This document shows positions 6,611 to 8,849 of a stretch of DNA of 8,849 nt, in pieces. The notes under the pieces are model-generated. The model had not been told where the DNA came from, made no database searches, and saw only the letters and a list, made by a program, of their open reading frames with translations. Made by a program: the position numbers and the translations under genes. Position 1 is the first letter of the stretch; each line of letters begins with the position of its first letter. Source of the DNA: JAULUH01 sp032111745 (GTDB lineage Bacteria > Chloroflexota > Anaerolineae > JAAEKA01); the NCBI GenBank assembly GCA_032111745.1, contig JAULUH010000423.1, positions 1-8,849 of the forward strand, written 5' to 3'.

Positions 6611-7897
6611 TCATGTCCGAGGATCCTGCTCATCAGGCAAGGCTGCCCGTGACCTGTCCTCCATGCCCAGCTCCGCCGCGCTGGTGGCTGGCGGCCGGGA
6701 GTCCAGCAGGGCAGCCGCGTAGGGTTGATCCTGAATCGCCTCGGCAAACGCGTCCAGGTCGAGGCTCGATAGCTGCGGATAGGTGCGTATCTCGGGCAGC
6801 CCCACGTCTTGGCCAGCGGGGTAGAGTTGCGCCATCTCTGCGGCCAATTCAGCCTTCAACTTCGGCGGACAGACCGGCGAGTCGTGGATCACCTTCACTG
6901 CCGCATAGGTCATCGCATCGACGTGTTCATCGCCCTTGTCCACGTCGTGCATGTGCGGATTGCGCGACTCGATCTGGAAAACCTCCACATGCCGCCGGAT
7001 CATCTCCTGGCTCAGCTCAATGTCGGTCAGGCCGCCGAAGCGTTCGAATAGGTTGACATAGTGATAGGGCTCAATGGAGTACCCTGAGGAGTAGTCCAGC
7101 AACATGGCCAGGTCCAGGGTCATGGCGTGTTCGCCAGCATTGCCCGTGGTGATGATCTCCGTCTCAAAGCCCGAGTACTCAGAGATCAGCTGGTTCAGGA
7201 AACGGTTGGTGCTGCGAGAGGTACGGCCGTACTTGGCGAAGAAGAGACCCTGCTCCATGATCTTGGGCTTGCTCTGCCACGAGATGCGTACCATGGTGTA
7301 GGCCGACTTGCTCATGGCAAAGCCGGCCGCATACTCGTGGACGTATTCCAATACTGCACCAGGGAAGTAGTTGTCTGCGTCGACGAAGCCGATGGTCCGC
7401 TGGCCCGCCAGCCGCGCCAACACCGTCGATAGAATCATCCCCTCGGCCTTGCCACTGCGGATCAAGCCATCGCGCTTGTCAAGGATGTCCGCGTAGCCGG
7501 CGTTCTGAAAGGCTTGGGCCAGTACGGGATCCTTCTGATGCACAATCACCATGTGCTTCTGGGTGAACCGGCGATAGCGCTCGAACACGTCCTGCTCGAT
7601 GGCGAATCGATCCACCGGTGACCGGGAGCTGGCGGAGCAGACGATAGCCAGGCAATGGTTGGGAATGCCCGCCAGCACTCCCTCCACCAGCCTGAGCCGC
7701 TCCCCGCGCATCGGCACCACGATCGCCATGTCCTGCTCGATGGCCAGGCGCGCCTCGTAAGGGATCGGCTCGACCACGGCGTCAACCCCGGGGCCTTGCC
7801 ACCGCGCCGGACCCGAGTCCAGCTCGAAGACCTGCTGCACGCCATGCACCAGCACTGCCCCCAGGCGCTCCGTATGATGCGGTAATCCTATGCGCAT
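6611..7897 (-). CDS. mpgS: Mannosyl-3-phosphoglycerate synthase, GT55
   Basis: This 428-residue enzyme belongs to GT55, whose members transfer mannose from GDP-mannose to 3-phosphoglycerate, giving mannosyl-3-phosphoglycerate, the committed step to mannosylglycerate. It aligns by eye with Thermus MpgS from its first residues (MRIGLPHHTERLGAV). It then shows VVPMRGERLRLVEGVL (60-75), LVEGVLAGIP (70-79), VHQKDP (119-124), the metal/nucleotide site VDADNYFPGA with Asp173 and Asp175, GFETEIITTGNAGEHAM (243-259) and EPYHYVNLFE (276-285). ATG 7897 is chosen over an upstream in-frame start at 7966 because homology begins here and AAGGGAGGT (7914-7906) lies 8 nt upstream. The C-terminus from about residue 395 is an Ala/Pro/acidic tail that makes it longer than Thermus MpgS (about 390). 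It starts 4 nt after the GT4 stop. Some relatives also use GDP-glucose, so donor choice is not proven. Confidence 0.92.
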   Translation of the reverse strand: MRIGLPHHTERLGAVLVHGVQQVFELDSGPARWQGPGVDAVVEPIPYEARLAIEQDMAIVVPMRGERLRLVEGVLAGIPNHCLAIVCSASSRSPVDRFAIEQDVFERYRRFTQKHMVIVHQKDPVLAQAFQNAGYADILDKRDGLIRSGKAEGMILSTVLARLAGQRTIGFVDADNYFPGAVLEYVHEYAAGFAMSKSAYTMVRISWQSKPKIMEQGLFFAKYGRTSRSTNRFLNQLISEYSGFETEIITTGNAGEHAMTLDLAMLLDYSSGYSIEPYHYVNLFERFGGLTDIELSQEMIRRHVEVFQIESRNPHMHDVDKGDEHVDAMTYAAVKVIHDSPVCPPKLKAELAAEMAQLYPAGQDVGLPEIRTYPQLSSLDLDAFAEAIQDQPYAAALLDSRPPATSAAELGMEDRSRAALPDEQDPRT

Positions 7898-7901
7898 CGA
7901 C

Positions 7902-8849
7902 TCATACCTCCCTTCCGGCACGGTCCAGCACTGCTTCCACCACCGGTGTGACTGCCTCCAGGGCATATCGTCCCCGGGCCAGCTCGTAATTCCACTCCAC
8001 CATCCGCCGCCGCCGCACCGGGTCCATCATGGCCTCAATCACGGCTTCCACCGTCTCATCGCCTATGGCCCGCAGGTCGCCAGGATCCCCGGCAGCGTCG
8101 ATCTCCACCAGGTCGAATCCGGCCGGCCCAATATCGGCGACGTACACGTCGTAACGGTTGACCATGGCCGGTAATCGGAAATAGATCGTCTCCAGCAGTG
8201 CATTGCCAAACCCCTCGATCAGGCTGGGATAGGTCACAAAATCAGCATGCACATACGCATCCCACAACATAGTCATGCTCCTCCCACCCACCTCGTAGGG
8301 GCGGGGCTCCGTCCCCGCCCCCATGCGTGCGCCACCCCCCGCCGCAAACCGGTCCGCCGCATAAATCAACGGCACTCCCGCCTGCTCCGCCAGGCCCTCC
8401 AGCTTCCGCAAATAGCCCAGCCCCTCGTCACCCGCGGCATGGCTGATCACCAGCACCGGCTCCTTGCCCATCAGCCTCTCCCGCCACCGGGGCTCCCGCA
8501 GCCGCCGCACCAGCTCGATAGATAGCTCAATGCCCTTGCGTGCAATCACCCGCGTCGGCTGCAGGATCACCAGGTGCTCATCCCCCAGCCCCAGCTCCGC
8601 CCGTAAGCCGGCATTGTGGCTGGAAAGGCCCGGCGCCGCCGTGGCGTAGTCGAAGACATTGGGCAGCAGGGTCGCCTCAACACCCTTGCGCTCCCGCAGC
8701 GCCTGCTGCGCCAGCGAGTTGATTACCAGGTGCTGCACTGTGGGCAGCACCGGCGGGAAGCAGCGCGCCAGGATCTCAGGGATGCAGGTGACGGCAAAGC
8801 GCTCCCGTTCCCAGGCCAGGTCGTGGTTGTGGGCCAGGGTCGGGATGCC
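7902..8849 (-). CDS. GT4-family glycosyltransferase, 5' end outside window
   Basis: The C-terminal 315 residues of a retaining GT-B fold glycosyltransferase; the frame is open to the window edge (it reads GIPTLAHNHDLAWERERF from the edge), so the internal GTG at 8750 is not the start. LQPTRVIARKGIEL is the nucleotide-sugar-binding loop of GT4, and EGFGNALLE gives the classic E-x7-E motif, preceded by LWDAYVHADFVTYPS. HNHD near the edge belongs to the acceptor-side domain. A GC-rich insertion (8298-8321) adds a Gly-rich loop before the LWDAY segment. Being the first visible gene of an operon with mpgS and mpgP, it probably adds a second sugar to a glycosylglycerate or its phosphate, as the mannosylglucosylglycerate enzymes MggA/MggS do in Petrotoga and Thermotoga. 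That assignment is by context; the fold assignment is firm. The stop TGA lies 4 nt before the mpgS ATG. Confidence 0.85.
   Translation of the reverse strand, partial: GIPTLAHNHDLAWERERFAVTCIPEILARCFPPVLPTVQHLVINSLAQQALRERKGVEATLLPNVFDYATAAPGLSSHNAGLRAELGLGDEHLVILQPTRVIARKGIELSIELVRRLREPRWRERLMGKEPVLVISHAAGDEGLGYLRKLEGLAEQAGVPLIYAADRFAAGGGARMGAGTEPRPYEVGGRSMTMLWDAYVHADFVTYPSLIEGFGNALLETIYFRLPAMVNRYDVYVADIGPAGFDLVEIDAAGDPGDLRAIGDETVEAVIEAMMDPVRRRRMVEWNYELARGRYALEAVTPVVEAVLDRAGREV
7906..7914 (-). promoter_or_regulatory. Ribosome-binding site of mpgS
   Basis: AAGGGAGGT on the minus strand, inside the end of the GT4 gene, ends 8 nt before the ATG at 7897. It supports that start rather than the in-frame ATG at 7966, which lies deeper inside the GT4 gene. 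Confidence 0.75.
8298..8321. repeat. GC-rich palindrome inside the GT4 gene
   Basis: Perfect 9-nt arms, GGGGCGGGG (8298-8306) and CCCCGCCCC (8313-8321), surround a 6-nt spacer CTCCGT. The element is flanked by CGTA on the left and CATG on the right. On the minus strand it is read in frame as part of a Gly/Arg/Pro stretch (MGAGTEPRPYE) between YAADRF and GRSMTMLWD. It resembles short dispersed GC-rich palindromes that I recall from Chloroflexota genomes. Only one copy is seen in this window, so its repetitive nature is inferred. Confidence 0.55.

Noticed and set aside
6514..6747. Longer GH38 N-terminus starting at ATG 6747
   Set aside because: The extra 78 residues are Arg/Pro/Cys-rich, overlap the mpgS C-terminus in another frame and have no GH38 homology; ATG 6513 has a strong ribosome site.
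7898..7966. Longer MpgS N-terminus starting at 7966
   Set aside because: It lies within the GT4 coding region, has no family match, and the strong AAGGGAGGT site fits only ATG 7897.

Overview
This GC-rich window holds two unrelated modules that converge near position 790. The sequence alone does not settle the organism. A bacterium of the Chloroflexota (Anaerolineae-like) is my best guess, with Deinococcus-Thermus a weaker alternative. The guess rests on mannosyl-3-phosphoglycerate synthase of the Thermus type together with a glucosylglycerate-phosphorylase-like GH13 enzyme, on the high GC, and on a short GC-rich palindrome of a style I associate with Chloroflexota genomes. It is inference, not a database result.

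Left side, plus strand (1-779): a short non-coding leader with a promoter, then a VapB ribbon-helix-helix antitoxin and a VapC PIN-domain RNase toxin of the Mtu_PIN type. The promoter fit places transcription at or next to the vapB ATG, so the mRNA is probably leaderless. The vapC frame has no ATG/GTG/TTG start that keeps its first catalytic aspartate. The best start is a CTG at 351, inside the end of vapB, with a GGAG ribosome site 7 nt upstream.

Right side, minus strand (8849 down to 798): five tightly packed genes for a glycosylated glycerate compatible solute. In transcription order they are a GT4 glycosyltransferase (5' end outside the window), a GT55 mannosyl-3-phosphoglycerate synthase (mpgS), a GH38 alpha-mannosidase of the MngB type, a HAD-family mannosyl-3-phosphoglycerate phosphatase (mpgP), and a GH13 subfamily 18 phosphorylase that most resembles glucosylglycerate phosphorylase. 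Gaps are 4 nt, 97 nt, then two 4-nt stop/start overlaps, so this is almost certainly one operon. The only sizeable gap (6514-6610) carries a possible hairpin and a strong ribosome site for the GH38 gene.

The operon combines synthesis (synthase plus phosphatase, and a second glycosyltransferase) with breakdown (mannosidase plus phosphorylase). The sugars do not match simply: the synthase family makes mannosylglycerate, but the phosphorylase family consumes glucosylglycerate. A mannosyl-glucosyl-glycerate cycle would reconcile this: GT4 adds mannose, GH38 removes it, and GH13 phosphorolyses the remaining glucosylglycerate. This is a testable hypothesis. The GT4 gene also carries an in-frame GC-rich palindrome that appears to add a loop to the protein.
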